Positions 15,555 through 22,137 of a DNA stretch of 36,459 bases are shown here, in pieces (within the stretch, counting starts at the first letter, position 1; each line of letters begins with the position of its first letter). Location: assembly GCA_035639875.1 (NCBI GenBank), contig DASQXE010000120.1:1-36459 (forward strand), read 5' to 3'. The DNA is from JAIBJP01 sp035639875 (GTDB taxonomy: Bacteria > Actinomycetota > Thermoleophilia > Gaiellales > Gaiellaceae). The position numbers were made by a program, and so were the translations under genes. Below the pieces are notes generated by a model that was not told the origin of the DNA, searched no databases, and was given only the letters and a program-made list of their open reading frames with translations.

Positions 15555-16634
15555 TCAGGCGACTTCGCGGAGCTTCTGGCTCTCCGCGAGGGCCTGCAGC
15601 TTCTTCAGGCTCTGGTTCTCGATCTGCCGCACGCGCTCACGCGTCACGTTGAACGTGCGGCCGACCTCGTCGAGCGTGCGCGGATGCTGGCCGTCGAGCC
15701 CGTAGCGGAGCTCGAGCACACGGCGCTCGCGGGGAGACAGCGCCCCGAGGATTCGCTTCAGCGTCTCCTTCCGCAACGTCGTCTCTGCCGCCTCGTCCGG
15801 AAGCGCGGCCGACTGATCCGCGAGGAAGTGGCCGAACTCGGACTCCTCCTCGTCGCCCACCGGCTTCTCGAGCGACACCGGCGCCTGGGCACTGCGCCGG
15901 ATCTGCTCGACCTCTTCCCGGTCGATCTCGAGCTCGCGGGCGATCTCCTCGGCGGTCGGATCGTGGCCGAGCTCGGCGATCAGCTTGCGCTCGGCTCGGG
16001 TGATCTTGTTCAGCTTCTCGACCACGTGCACCGGCATGCGGATCGTGCGCGCCTTGTCGGCCAGCGCCCGGGCGACCGCCTGCCGGATCCACCAGGTCGC
16101 GTAGGTGGAGAACTTGAAGCCCTTGCGGTAGTCGAACTTCTCGGCCGCGCGGACGAGGCCGATCGTGCCCTCCTGGATCAGATCGAGAAACGGGAGGCCC
16201 TGGTTTCGGTAGTTCTTGGCGATCGAGACGACGAGCCGGAGGTTGGCCTCGACCATCTGCTGCTTGGCACGGTGGTCGCCGCGCTCGATGCGCTTCGAGA
16301 GCTCGACCTCCTGCGCCGCCGTCAGAAGCGGCACGCGGCCGATGTCCTTGAGGAAGAGCTGGAGCGAATCGGTGGAGATGTCGTGCGCCTCGGGCTCCGG
16401 CTCGGCCTCCGCCTCCTCGGCCGCGCCCGTGCTCTCCAGCACCTCGATATGGAGCTCCTCGAGCGCCTGGTAGAACTCGTCCACCTGCGCCGGCTCGAAT
16501 TCGAGCTCGTCGAGGGCGAGCGCGATTTCGTCCTGTGTGAGGAAGCCCGCTTCCTGTCCCTGGCGAACGAGCGCCTTCGCGCCGTCGTCCTCCAGCATCA
16601 CCGCCGCAGCTCCATTCCCTCTCCCCTCAGCCAT
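15555..16634 (-). CDS. Primary/RpoD-type RNA polymerase sigma factor
   Basis: 359-residue sigma-70 protein of the group 1/2 class. A short acidic N-terminal part (region 1.1-like, residues ~1-85, ending in a Glu/Ala/Pro run) precedes region 1.2 (DSLQLFLKDIGRVPLLTAAQEV). Region 2 holds the diagnostic FLDLIQEGTIGLVRAAEKFD and STYATWWIRQA. Region 3 contains RTIRMPVHVVEKLNK. Region 4 ends with the -35-recognising helix (TFNVTRERVRQIENQSLKKL). All regions are intact, so it could be the housekeeping sigma factor; a primary-like second copy elsewhere cannot be excluded. ATG 16634 follows a G-rich Shine-Dalgarno; the TTG one codon earlier is unlikely. It has a consensus-like promoter upstream. Confidence 0.93.
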   Translation of the reverse strand: MAEGRGNGAAAVMLEDDGAKALVRQGQEAGFLTQDEIALALDELEFEPAQVDEFYQALEELHIEVLESTGAAEEAEAEPEPEAHDISTDSLQLFLKDIGRVPLLTAAQEVELSKRIERGDHRAKQQMVEANLRLVVSIAKNYRNQGLPFLDLIQEGTIGLVRAAEKFDYRKGFKFSTYATWWIRQAVARALADKARTIRMPVHVVEKLNKITRAERKLIAELGHDPTAEEIARELEIDREEVEQIRRSAQAPVSLEKPVGDEEESEFGHFLADQSAALPDEAAETTLRKETLKRILGALSPRERRVLELRYGLDGQHPRTLDEVGRTFNVTRERVRQIENQSLKKLQALAESQKLREVA

Positions 16635-16649
16635 CAACCCCCCTCCCTG

Positions 16650-16677
16650 ACCGTAGTGACGGCCTCCGGTTTGTCAA
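16650..16677 (-). promoter_or_regulatory. Promoter of the RpoD-type sigma gene
   Basis: On the minus strand, TTGACA (16677-16672) and TACGGT (16655-16650) are separated by 16 bp, a near-consensus -35 with a moderate -10. The -10 lies 15 nt before ATG 16634, leaving room for a short leader with the G-rich ribosome-binding site. It is the only strong -35 element noticed in the window. Confidence 0.6.
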
Positions 16678-16689
16678 CGTCCGCCCCGT

Positions 16690-16724
16690 TGCAAAATGGA
16701 ATCGCGCGTGGCGCGACTTTTGCA
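16690..16724 (-). terminator. Nested inverted repeat, candidate terminator of the TPR gene
   Basis: A 6-bp GC stem (TCGCGC 16702-16707, GCGCGA 16711-16716, 3-nt loop) is flanked by a second pair of arms, TGCAAAA (16690-16696) and TTTTGCA (16718-16724). Read on the minus strand, the GC stem is followed by TTCCATTTT, resembling an intrinsic terminator between the TPR gene and the sigma gene promoter. The outer arms could instead be an operator. Confidence 0.4.
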
Positions 16725-16772
16725 TGAGCACCGGACATATCGCTATGGGCCAACCGGACTATTTCTTTGTCG

Positions 16773-17750
16773 TTAGGTCCCAACGGCTTCTAGACGAGAA
16801 AGCAGTGTTTTCGCTTCCTTTCCGTAGGTGCCACGGGAATCCACAGCAACTGCGCGCTCGAGCTGGACGCGCGCGTCCTTGACGTCTCTGATCCAGAGGA
16901 GAAGCAATCCAAGGTGGAACCGGACGACGGCTGCCCGCGGGTGGGAACGCGCCAGCGGCCCGAGATGGGAGAAGGATTCGGCCGGCTTGTCCTTGTCGAA
17001 GCGCCCGACCGCATCCGCAACGGCAGCCGCGAGGCTGCTCGGGTCGAGAGCGAGGGCACGGGCAAACGCCGCGCTCGCCGACACCGGCCGCCCGATCCGC
17101 TGCAGGGCGACGCCGTACATGAGGTTGGGGTCGACACCGCCGGACCGCGCCGCTCGCCGGAGGGCAGCCAGTTGGCGCTCCGGGGGAAGGTGCGCGAGCG
17201 TCGGCGGAGGGCCGAAGCTCGGATAGAAGAACGGGTGGCCGGGCGCCATCTCGGGATGGAGCAGGTCGTCGGCACGCAACGCCGACGGCGTGTTGGGGTC
17301 TCGGCGCTCCCCCTCTCGCCACTGCGCCGCGGCGCCGGTATCGTCGCCGCGGGCGTAGAGAGCGAGGCCCAGGTGAAGCCGCACGAGCGCCGAGTTTGGA
17401 TGGCCGGCGACGAGTCGTTGGAGACGCGCCACCGTTCCCGTCGGCCAAGCCGAAATCGCTGCTCCAACGGCCGCCTCGAGCGACCCGGGATCGCGCGAGA
17501 GGAGTGCCTCGAACTCTCCATGCGCCTCCGCCCGGTCGCCGCGGTCGTAGGCGCGCTCGGCCGCGCGCAGAGCGCGGGCCTCCGAATCGTTGCGAAGAAG
17601 GATGCTGAGCTCGAGCGCGGGCGGACCGCGCCTCACCTGCGTCTCGGCCACAGGCGCCTCCCCGCCGGACAGGCTCACCCCGATGACGACCCCCGCGGCC
17701 GCGAGAGCGACGAGGCCCACCAGGGCGCGCACGCGGGTGCGTGGAGACAC
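16773..17750 (-). CDS. Membrane-anchored TPR-repeat protein
   Basis: 325-residue protein with one N-terminal membrane segment (about residues 8-27, VRALVGLVALAAAGVVIGVSL) and an outside or soluble region of tetratricopeptide-like repeats. Repeat-like helices are seen at ALRAAERAYDRGDRAEAHGEFEALL, ALVRLHLGLALYARGDDTGAAAQW, MYGVALQRIGRPVSASAAFARAL and VVRFHLGLLLLWIRDVKDARVQLERAV. A Pro/Phe-rich linker (GHPFFYPSFGPPPTLAHLPP) splits the repeats. Such proteins usually scaffold envelope complexes; no enzymatic motif is present. Start GTG 17750 has TACGCT 7 nt upstream. It is divergent from the rhodanese-MoeB gene. Confidence 0.82.
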   Translation of the reverse strand: MSPRTRVRALVGLVALAAAGVVIGVSLSGGEAPVAETQVRRGPPALELSILLRNDSEARALRAAERAYDRGDRAEAHGEFEALLSRDPGSLEAAVGAAISAWPTGTVARLQRLVAGHPNSALVRLHLGLALYARGDDTGAAAQWREGERRDPNTPSALRADDLLHPEMAPGHPFFYPSFGPPPTLAHLPPERQLAALRRAARSGGVDPNLMYGVALQRIGRPVSASAAFARALALDPSSLAAAVADAVGRFDKDKPAESFSHLGPLARSHPRAAVVRFHLGLLLLWIRDVKDARVQLERAVAVDSRGTYGKEAKTLLSRLEAVGT

Positions 17751-17757
17751 GCCGACG

Positions 17758-17763
17758 AGCGTA
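17758..17763 (-). promoter_or_regulatory. -10 hexamer TACGCT, leaderless TPR gene start
   Basis: TACGCT on the minus strand lies 7 nt before GTG 17750; no Shine-Dalgarno. Confidence 0.4.
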
Positions 17764-17798
17764 GCCGCGGCACCCGGAGGCGAGCACCTCGACGTTGC

Positions 17799-17804
17799 TA
17801 TATT
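17799..17804 (+). promoter_or_regulatory. -10 hexamer TATATT, leaderless start of the cysteine operon
   Basis: TATATT ends 7 nt before GTG 17812. It is the most AT-rich spot between the divergent TPR and rhodanese-MoeB genes and fixes the start of the moeB-cysOM-mec transcript. Confidence 0.6.
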
Positions 17805-17811
17805 TCTTGAA

Positions 17812-18990
17812 GTGACGAGCTACCGCGAGCTGCTGCAGCAGGTGAAAGGCGAGATCGACGAGATCGACGCCGCGCGCGCGCGAGAGTTCGTCGAAGAGGA
17901 CTCGCCGGCGATTATCGATGTGCGCGAGCGCGACGAGTGGGAAGAAGGCCACCTCCCCGGCGCCGCGCACATCCCGCGCGGTTACCTCGAATCCCGCATC
18001 GAAGCCGCAGTTCCGGACAAAACCCACCCGGTCCTCGTCTACTGCGCGGCCGGCAACCGCTCAGCCTTCGCCGCGAAGACGCTCGAGGAGCTCGGCTACG
18101 GCAGCGTCGTCTCCCTCGCCGGCGGGTTCACGGACTGGAAGCGGAACGGCTTTCCGTTCGAGATCCCCCAGGCCCTCGAGGAGGCGAAGCGCCGCCGCTA
18201 CAGCCGGCACCTGCTCATTCCCGAGGTCGGCGAGGAGGGACAACTGCGGCTTCTCGACTCGCGCGTCCTCCTCATCGGGGCCGGCGGGCTCGGCTCGCCC
18301 GCCTCGCTGTACCTCGCCGCCGCAGGCGTCGGCACGCTCGGCATCGTCGACGACGACGCGGTCGACGAGACGAACCTGCAACGCCAGATCATCCATTCGA
18401 CGGAGCGCCTGGGCGACTCGAAGGCCGAGTCGGCGAAGCGGACGATCGAGGCGCTCAACCCCGATGTCACCGTCAAGGTCTTTCGCGAGCGACTCACGTC
18501 CGAGAACGTCGACCGCATCCTCGGCGAAGGTTGGGACGTCATCGTCGACGGGGCGGACAACTTCCCGACCCGCTACCTACTCAACGACGCCTCCGTCTGG
18601 CACGGGATCCCCGTAGTGCACGGCTCGATCTACCGGTTCGAGGGCCAGACGACCGTGTTCAAGCCCCATGAGGGGCCGTGCTATCGCTGCCTCTTCCCGC
18701 AGCCGCCGCCCCCCGAGCTCGCGCCGAGCTGCGCGGAGGGGGGCGTGCTCGGAGTCCTGCCGGGCGTGATCGGCTCGCTACAGGCGAACGAGGCGCTCAA
18801 GCTGGCGCTCGGAATCGGCGAGCCGCTGATCGGACGTCTGCTCATGTTCGACGCGCTCGCAGCGACGTTCACCGAGATCAACCTGCGCCGCGACCCCGAC
18901 TGCCCCGTGTGCGGCGAGAACCCCACGATCACGGACTACATCGACTACGTCGAGTTCTGCCAGGGCGGCAGCACTCACGTGACGCCGTGA
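17812..18990 (+). CDS. Rhodanese-MoeB/ThiF fusion: sulfur-carrier adenylyltransferase and sulfurtransferase
   Basis: 392-residue protein doing the job of mycobacterial MoeZ: adenylating the C-terminal Gly of a ubiquitin-like carrier and replacing AMP with sulfur to give a thiocarboxylate. An N-terminal rhodanese domain (about 15-118) has active-site C78 in VYCAAGNRS. The E1-like domain (about 125-388) has the nucleotide loop GAGGLG at 156-161, the Arg/Asn/Gln segment TNLQRQI, the DGADNFPTRYL motif and a structural zinc site C290-x-x-C293 / C364-x-x-C367. In mycobacterial MoeZ the rhodanese is C-terminal; here the order is reversed. GTG 17812 is chosen from the TATATT box. The stop overlaps the cysO-cysM start (GTGA), so its partner carrier is encoded next door. 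A role in molybdopterin or thiamine sulfur transfer too is possible. Confidence 0.93.
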   Translation: MTSYRELLQQVKGEIDEIDAARAREFVEEDSPAIIDVRERDEWEEGHLPGAAHIPRGYLESRIEAAVPDKTHPVLVYCAAGNRSAFAAKTLEELGYGSVVSLAGGFTDWKRNGFPFEIPQALEEAKRRRYSRHLLIPEVGEEGQLRLLDSRVLLIGAGGLGSPASLYLAAAGVGTLGIVDDDAVDETNLQRQIIHSTERLGDSKAESAKRTIEALNPDVTVKVFRERLTSENVDRILGEGWDVIVDGADNFPTRYLLNDASVWHGIPVVHGSIYRFEGQTTVFKPHEGPCYRCLFPQPPPPELAPSCAEGGVLGVLPGVIGSLQANEALKLALGIGEPLIGRLLMFDALAATFTEINLRRDPDCPVCGENPTITDYIDYVEFCQGGSTHVTP

Positions 18991-20186
18991 GCCGCGTCCG
19001 GATTCCACCCACGCTGCGTGACGCGGCCGGCGGCGCCCATGAGGTCGAGGCCTCCGGCGACACGCTGCGCGACCTGCTGGCCGATCTCGCCGAGCGTTTT
19101 CCCACGCTGGGCCGTCAGGTGCTCCAGAACGGCGACGGGCTCGCTCCGTTCGTCAACGTGTACGTGGACAACGAGGACGTTCGCACGCTCGACGGCCTCG
19201 ACACCGAGGTGCACGAGGGCTCGACGGTCATCCTCCTGCCGGCGATGGCCGGCGGCGAGCGGACGCTGACTCCTTCTCTCCTCGACGCGATCGGGTCGAC
19301 GCCGCTCGTCGAGCTGCCGCATCTCGCACCACATGAGGGCATCAGGCTGTACGCGAAGCTCGAAGGCCAGAACCCGACCGGGTCGCTCAAGGACCGGATC
19401 GCGAAGGCGATGGTCGAAGCGGCCGAGGCGGCCGGCGAGCTCGAGCCGGGCCGCGAGCTGCTCGAGCCGACCAGCGGCAACACTGGCATCTCCCTCGCGA
19501 TGGTGGCGAAGCTCAAGGGCTATCCGCTCACTTGTGTGATCCCGGAGAACGCGACTCCGGAACGGATCAAGCTGCTGGACCTCTACGGAGCGAAGCTCGT
19601 CTACTCGCCGGCCTCAGCAGGCTCGAACGGCGCCGTTCGGCAGGCGCTCGACCTCGCCGAGCGGAACTCTCGATATTTCATGCTGAACCAGTACGCGAAC
19701 GAGGCCAACCCGCGCGCGCACTACGAGGGGACGGGCGCCGAGATCGCCGAAGCCCTGTCTCACGTGGACGCGCTCGTCGCCGGCCTGGGCACGGGCGGGA
19801 CGCTGATGGGCGCGGGCGAGCGACTGCGCGAGACATTCCCCGAGGTCGTCGTCGCCGCCGCCGAGCCGCTCCAGGGCGATCTCGTCTACGGGCTCCGCTC
19901 GCTGGCCGACGGCTACGTTCCTCCCGTCCTCGACGTCTCCAAGCTCGACCGCAAGATCCTGGTCTCGAACGAGGAGTCCGTCGCCGGCGTCCGTCTCCTG
20001 CTCGAACGCGAGGGGATCTTCGCGGGCGTCTCTTCTGGGGCGGTTCTGCACGTGGCGCGGCTGCTCGCTGAGGAGCTCGAGGAAGGCGTCATCGTCTGCG
20101 TGCTTGCGGACGGAGGCTGGAAGTACCTCTCGGCCGACTTCTGGACGCAGGGCGCGGAGTCCATGGAGGACAGCATCTGGTGGTGA
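18987..20186 (+). CDS. CysO-CysM fusion: ubiquitin-like sulfur carrier joined to cysteine synthase
   Basis: One 399-residue open frame. Residues 1-90 match the sulfur carrier CysO (VRIPPTLRDAAGG, EASGDTL, FVNVYVDNEDVR, STVILLPAMAGG) and end in its diagnostic Gly89-Gly90. Residue 91 onward is CysM, a PLP-dependent cysteine synthase using O-phosphoserine and CysO thiocarboxylate in mycobacteria: LLDAIGSTPLVEL, PLP lysine K135 in NPTGSLKDR, phosphate/substrate loop TSGNTG at 162-167, VAGLGTGGTLMG and the CysM-type C-terminal tail with DGGWKYLS. In M. tuberculosis these are two genes; here no stop separates them, so the Gly-Gly needed for adenylation is internal. An in-frame ATG (19245, residue 87) could also start free CysM, but free CysO would need cleavage after Gly90. 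GTG 18987 and the 3' end both sit in GTGA overlaps with neighbours. Confidence 0.93.
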   Translation: MSRVRIPPTLRDAAGGAHEVEASGDTLRDLLADLAERFPTLGRQVLQNGDGLAPFVNVYVDNEDVRTLDGLDTEVHEGSTVILLPAMAGGERTLTPSLLDAIGSTPLVELPHLAPHEGIRLYAKLEGQNPTGSLKDRIAKAMVEAAEAAGELEPGRELLEPTSGNTGISLAMVAKLKGYPLTCVIPENATPERIKLLDLYGAKLVYSPASAGSNGAVRQALDLAERNSRYFMLNQYANEANPRAHYEGTGAEIAEALSHVDALVAGLGTGGTLMGAGERLRETFPEVVVAAAEPLQGDLVYGLRSLADGYVPPVLDVSKLDRKILVSNEESVAGVRLLLEREGIFAGVSSGAVLHVARLLAEELEEGVIVCVLADGGWKYLSADFWTQGAESMEDSIWW

Positions 20187-20551
20187 TCCCGGCCAAGGTG
20201 CGCTCGGCGCTCGTCGAGCACGCCGAGGCCGCGCGACCCAACGAGGCCTGTGGAGTACTACTCGTGCGCGACTCCGTCGCGCAGGAATACGTTCGTGGGG
20301 AGAACCTGGCCGCGAGCCCATACAGGTTCGAGCTGCAGGTGGACCCCGAAGTTTGGTTTCTCGAAGACGAAGGGTACGAGCTGGCCGTCTTCCACTCGCA
20401 CCTCGCCAGCCCGCCGCGGCCGTCGCGAACCGACGTCGAGAACATCGGGCTCTGGCAGGGCCGGCCGTACGTGATCCTGGCGCTGCACTCGGGCGAGCTG
20501 GCCGGCTGGACAATCTCCAACGACGGCGTCGAGCCGCTCGAGCTCCTCTAG
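20183..20551 (+). CDS. mec: JAMM/MPN+ metallopeptidase, Mec-type (CysO-cysteine peptidase)
   Basis: 122-residue zinc peptidase. The full JAMM signature is present: E21 (NEACGVLL), H71-S-H73 followed by seven residues, S81 and D84 (in HSHLASPPRPSRTD). In M. tuberculosis, Mec releases cysteine from CysO-Cys after CysM has loaded it. Here it follows the CysO-CysM fusion with a GTGA overlap (GTG 20183; GTG 20180 is an alternative), so both products are made together. The same activity, cutting after a C-terminal Gly-Gly, would be suited to freeing CysO from CysM, as deubiquitinase-like peptidases mature ubiquitin precursors; that extra role is inference. Its stop shares CTAG with the convergent cupredoxin-like gene. 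Confidence 0.92.
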   Translation: MIPAKVRSALVEHAEAARPNEACGVLLVRDSVAQEYVRGENLAASPYRFELQVDPEVWFLEDEGYELAVFHSHLASPPRPSRTDVENIGLWQGRPYVILALHSGELAGWTISNDGVEPLELL

Positions 20552-20901
20552 TACACGACGAAGGTCTTGCGCATCGTGGTCGGGTGCGCGTCGCACCTGT
20601 ACACGTACGTCCCGACGAACAGGCGCACGGGAGTCCACGTCCTCCTCCCGACGAATGCGATGCCCGTCTTGCGGTCGACGCCGGGCCCGAACAGGTGGAA
20701 GTTGTGGACTGACGACCGGTCCCGGATGACGAACGTCCTCAGGCCGTGGCGGACTCGCGTCACGGTCGTGCCGTCGGCGCGCTTCAGCGTGATCGTGGAG
20801 ACGCCCGCGTCCCTGCCGTAGAAGGTCGTATACGCCTGAGCGGCAGTCGGTGCGAGCAGCACGGCGAGGATGAGCCCGGCGAAAGCGAGTCGAAAGCGCA
20901 T
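20548..20901 (-). CDS. Secreted cupredoxin-like (type 1 copper) protein
   Basis: 117-residue exported protein with a clear signal peptide (residues 1-23, cleavage near AQA). The mature domain looks like a small plastocyanin-type cupredoxin. Possible copper ligands are H66 (VHNFHLFGPG) and the C-terminal loop C103-x2-H106-x3-M110 (YRCDAHPTTM), the expected His-Cys-His-Met set, with the loop one residue shorter than in plastocyanin. Probably an extracytoplasmic electron-transfer or copper-binding protein. No partner oxidase is nearby, so its role is open. Convergent with mec; stops overlap at CTAG (20548-20551). Confidence 0.82.
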   Translation of the reverse strand: MRFRLAFAGLILAVLLAPTAAQAYTTFYGRDAGVSTITLKRADGTTVTRVRHGLRTFVIRDRSSVHNFHLFGPGVDRKTGIAFVGRRTWTPVRLFVGTYVYRCDAHPTTMRKTFVVY

Positions 20902-20963
20902 GCCGTCGGTTCCCTACGGGAGGAAGCGGCGTCCGGATTGAGGCTCCGGCATACTCCGGCGCC

Positions 20964-21215
20964 GTGGGCGAGCCTTATCCGGAAGGATGGAACGAGGTGC
21001 GCGGCGCGCTGCAGCGCGGCTTTCGCTTCAAGGATTTCCGCGAGGCGATCGCGTTCGTGAACCGCCTCGCCGACGCAGCCGAGGAGGCCGACCACCATCC
21101 GGACATCACCGTGAGCTGGAATGCCGTCACGGTTCGTTGGTGGACGCACACCAAGCGGGCCATCACTCAAAAGGACGTCGAGATGGCTCAGCGGACGGAC
21201 GCCCTTGCCCAATAA
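20964..21215 (+). CDS. phhB: 4a-hydroxytetrahydrobiopterin dehydratase (PCD/DCoH-like)
   Basis: 83-residue protein of the pterin-4a-carbinolamine dehydratase family, which dehydrates 4a-hydroxy-tetrahydropterin after aromatic amino-acid hydroxylation. The conserved core is visible: FKDFREAIAFVNRLADAAEEADHHPDITVSW, with the HHPD active-site motif, then the strand VTVRWWTH and a Thr-His. No aromatic hydroxylase gene lies in the window; bacterial members can also act in molybdopterin-related or unknown roles. GTG start, with a CATACT hexamer (20950-20955) 8 nt upstream suggesting a leaderless mRNA. Confidence 0.93.
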   Translation: MGEPYPEGWNEVRGALQRGFRFKDFREAIAFVNRLADAAEEADHHPDITVSWNAVTVRWWTHTKRAITQKDVEMAQRTDALAQ

Positions 21216-21263
21216 AAACGGAGTGAGCTTCCGTCGGGTCGCGGCGTCGTCGACTCGTCGCAC

Positions 21264-22097
21264 CTACGCCCCTAGCGCGGCGAGATCCTCGTCGGTCAGG
21301 CGAAGTTCGCGGGCGCCGAGGTTCTCCTCCAGGTGGGACAGCGAGGACGTGCCCGGGATGGGCAGCATCACGGGCGAGTGCTGGAGGAGCCAGGCGAGCG
21401 CGACCTGTGCCCTCGTCGAATGGGTCTTTTCCGCCACGCGATCGACCGGCCCTCCGGGCCGCGCGAGGTGGCCGCTCGCAAGCGGAAACCAGGGGAGGAA
21501 GCCGAGACCGTCGCGTTCGCACGCCTCGAGGACGTCCTCCGAAGAGCGATCGCTCAGGCTGTAGCGGTTCTGCACCGAGACGATGGGCACGACGCTTCGC
21601 GCCCGCTCGAGCTCGTCGACGCTCACGTTGGAGAGACCGACGTGGCGGATCTTCCCCTCGTCGCGGAGCCGCGCGAACTCTCCCATCGACTCCTCGATCG
21701 GCACACGCGGATCCGGTGCGTGCAGCTGGTAGACGTCAATGCGCTCGAGCCGCAGCCGCCGGAGGCTCCCCTCGCACGCCTCGCGCAGGCTCTCGGGCCG
21801 GCCGTCCTCCGGCCATCCTCCCGAGCGGGTGCGGCGAATGCCCCCCTTCGTCGCGATGACGAGGCCCTCGGGATAGGGATGGAGGGCCTCGGCGATCTGG
21901 AGCTCGTTGACCTCCGGGCCGTAGGCGTTCGAGGTGTCGATGAGGTTGACGCCCAGCTCCACCGCCCTCCGCAACACCTGGAGCGCGTTGTCGCGGTCGG
22001 CCGGCCAGCCGAGGATGCGCGGCCCACAGAGGCGCATCGCGCCGAAACCGAGACGGTTGATCTCGAGATCGCCGCCGAGCGCCAACGTGTCGGCCAC
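21264..22097 (-). CDS. Aldo/keto reductase
   Basis: 277-residue NADPH-dependent oxidoreductase with the TIM-barrel aldo/keto reductase fold. The catalytic tetrad is visible: Asp and Tyr in IDTSNAYGPEVNE, Lys in VIATKGG and His in VYQLHAPDP. The cofactor-binding part (PIPGTSSLSHLEENL) is near the C-terminus. Length is near the family's lower normal range. Start GTG 22097 has TAGGAT 6 nt upstream. Substrate cannot be predicted. Confidence 0.94.
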   Translation of the reverse strand: MADTLALGGDLEINRLGFGAMRLCGPRILGWPADRDNALQVLRRAVELGVNLIDTSNAYGPEVNELQIAEALHPYPEGLVIATKGGIRRTRSGGWPEDGRPESLREACEGSLRRLRLERIDVYQLHAPDPRVPIEESMGEFARLRDEGKIRHVGLSNVSVDELERARSVVPIVSVQNRYSLSDRSSEDVLEACERDGLGFLPWFPLASGHLARPGGPVDRVAEKTHSTRAQVALAWLLQHSPVMLPIPGTSSLSHLEENLGARELRLTDEDLAALGA

Positions 22098-22103
22098 CGG
22101 GCG

Positions 22104-22109
22104 ATCCTA
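22104..22109 (-). promoter_or_regulatory. -10 hexamer TAGGAT, leaderless aldo/keto reductase start
   Basis: TAGGAT on the minus strand ends 6 nt before GTG 22097. It sits between the cysA stop and the reductase, so the reductase need not depend on the transporter transcript. Confidence 0.5.
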
Positions 22110-22137
22110 GCCAGCGGCGGCCAGCAGATGGGCCCGA

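Noticed and set aside
16773..18027. Second long minus-strand frame over the TPR gene and the moeB start
   Set aside because: Its residues are Arg/Ser-rich shadow coding, and the TPR repeats are in the other frame, with a signal-anchor start and a TACGCT box.
19243..19260. Separate cysO and cysM genes divided by a stop
   Set aside because: No in-frame stop exists; the TGA in CGCTGACT is out of frame, and both domains are read in the same frame across the junction.
21216..21263. Terminator after phhB (ACGGA/TCCGT hairpin)
   Set aside because: The stem is only 5 bp with a 7-nt loop and no T run follows.
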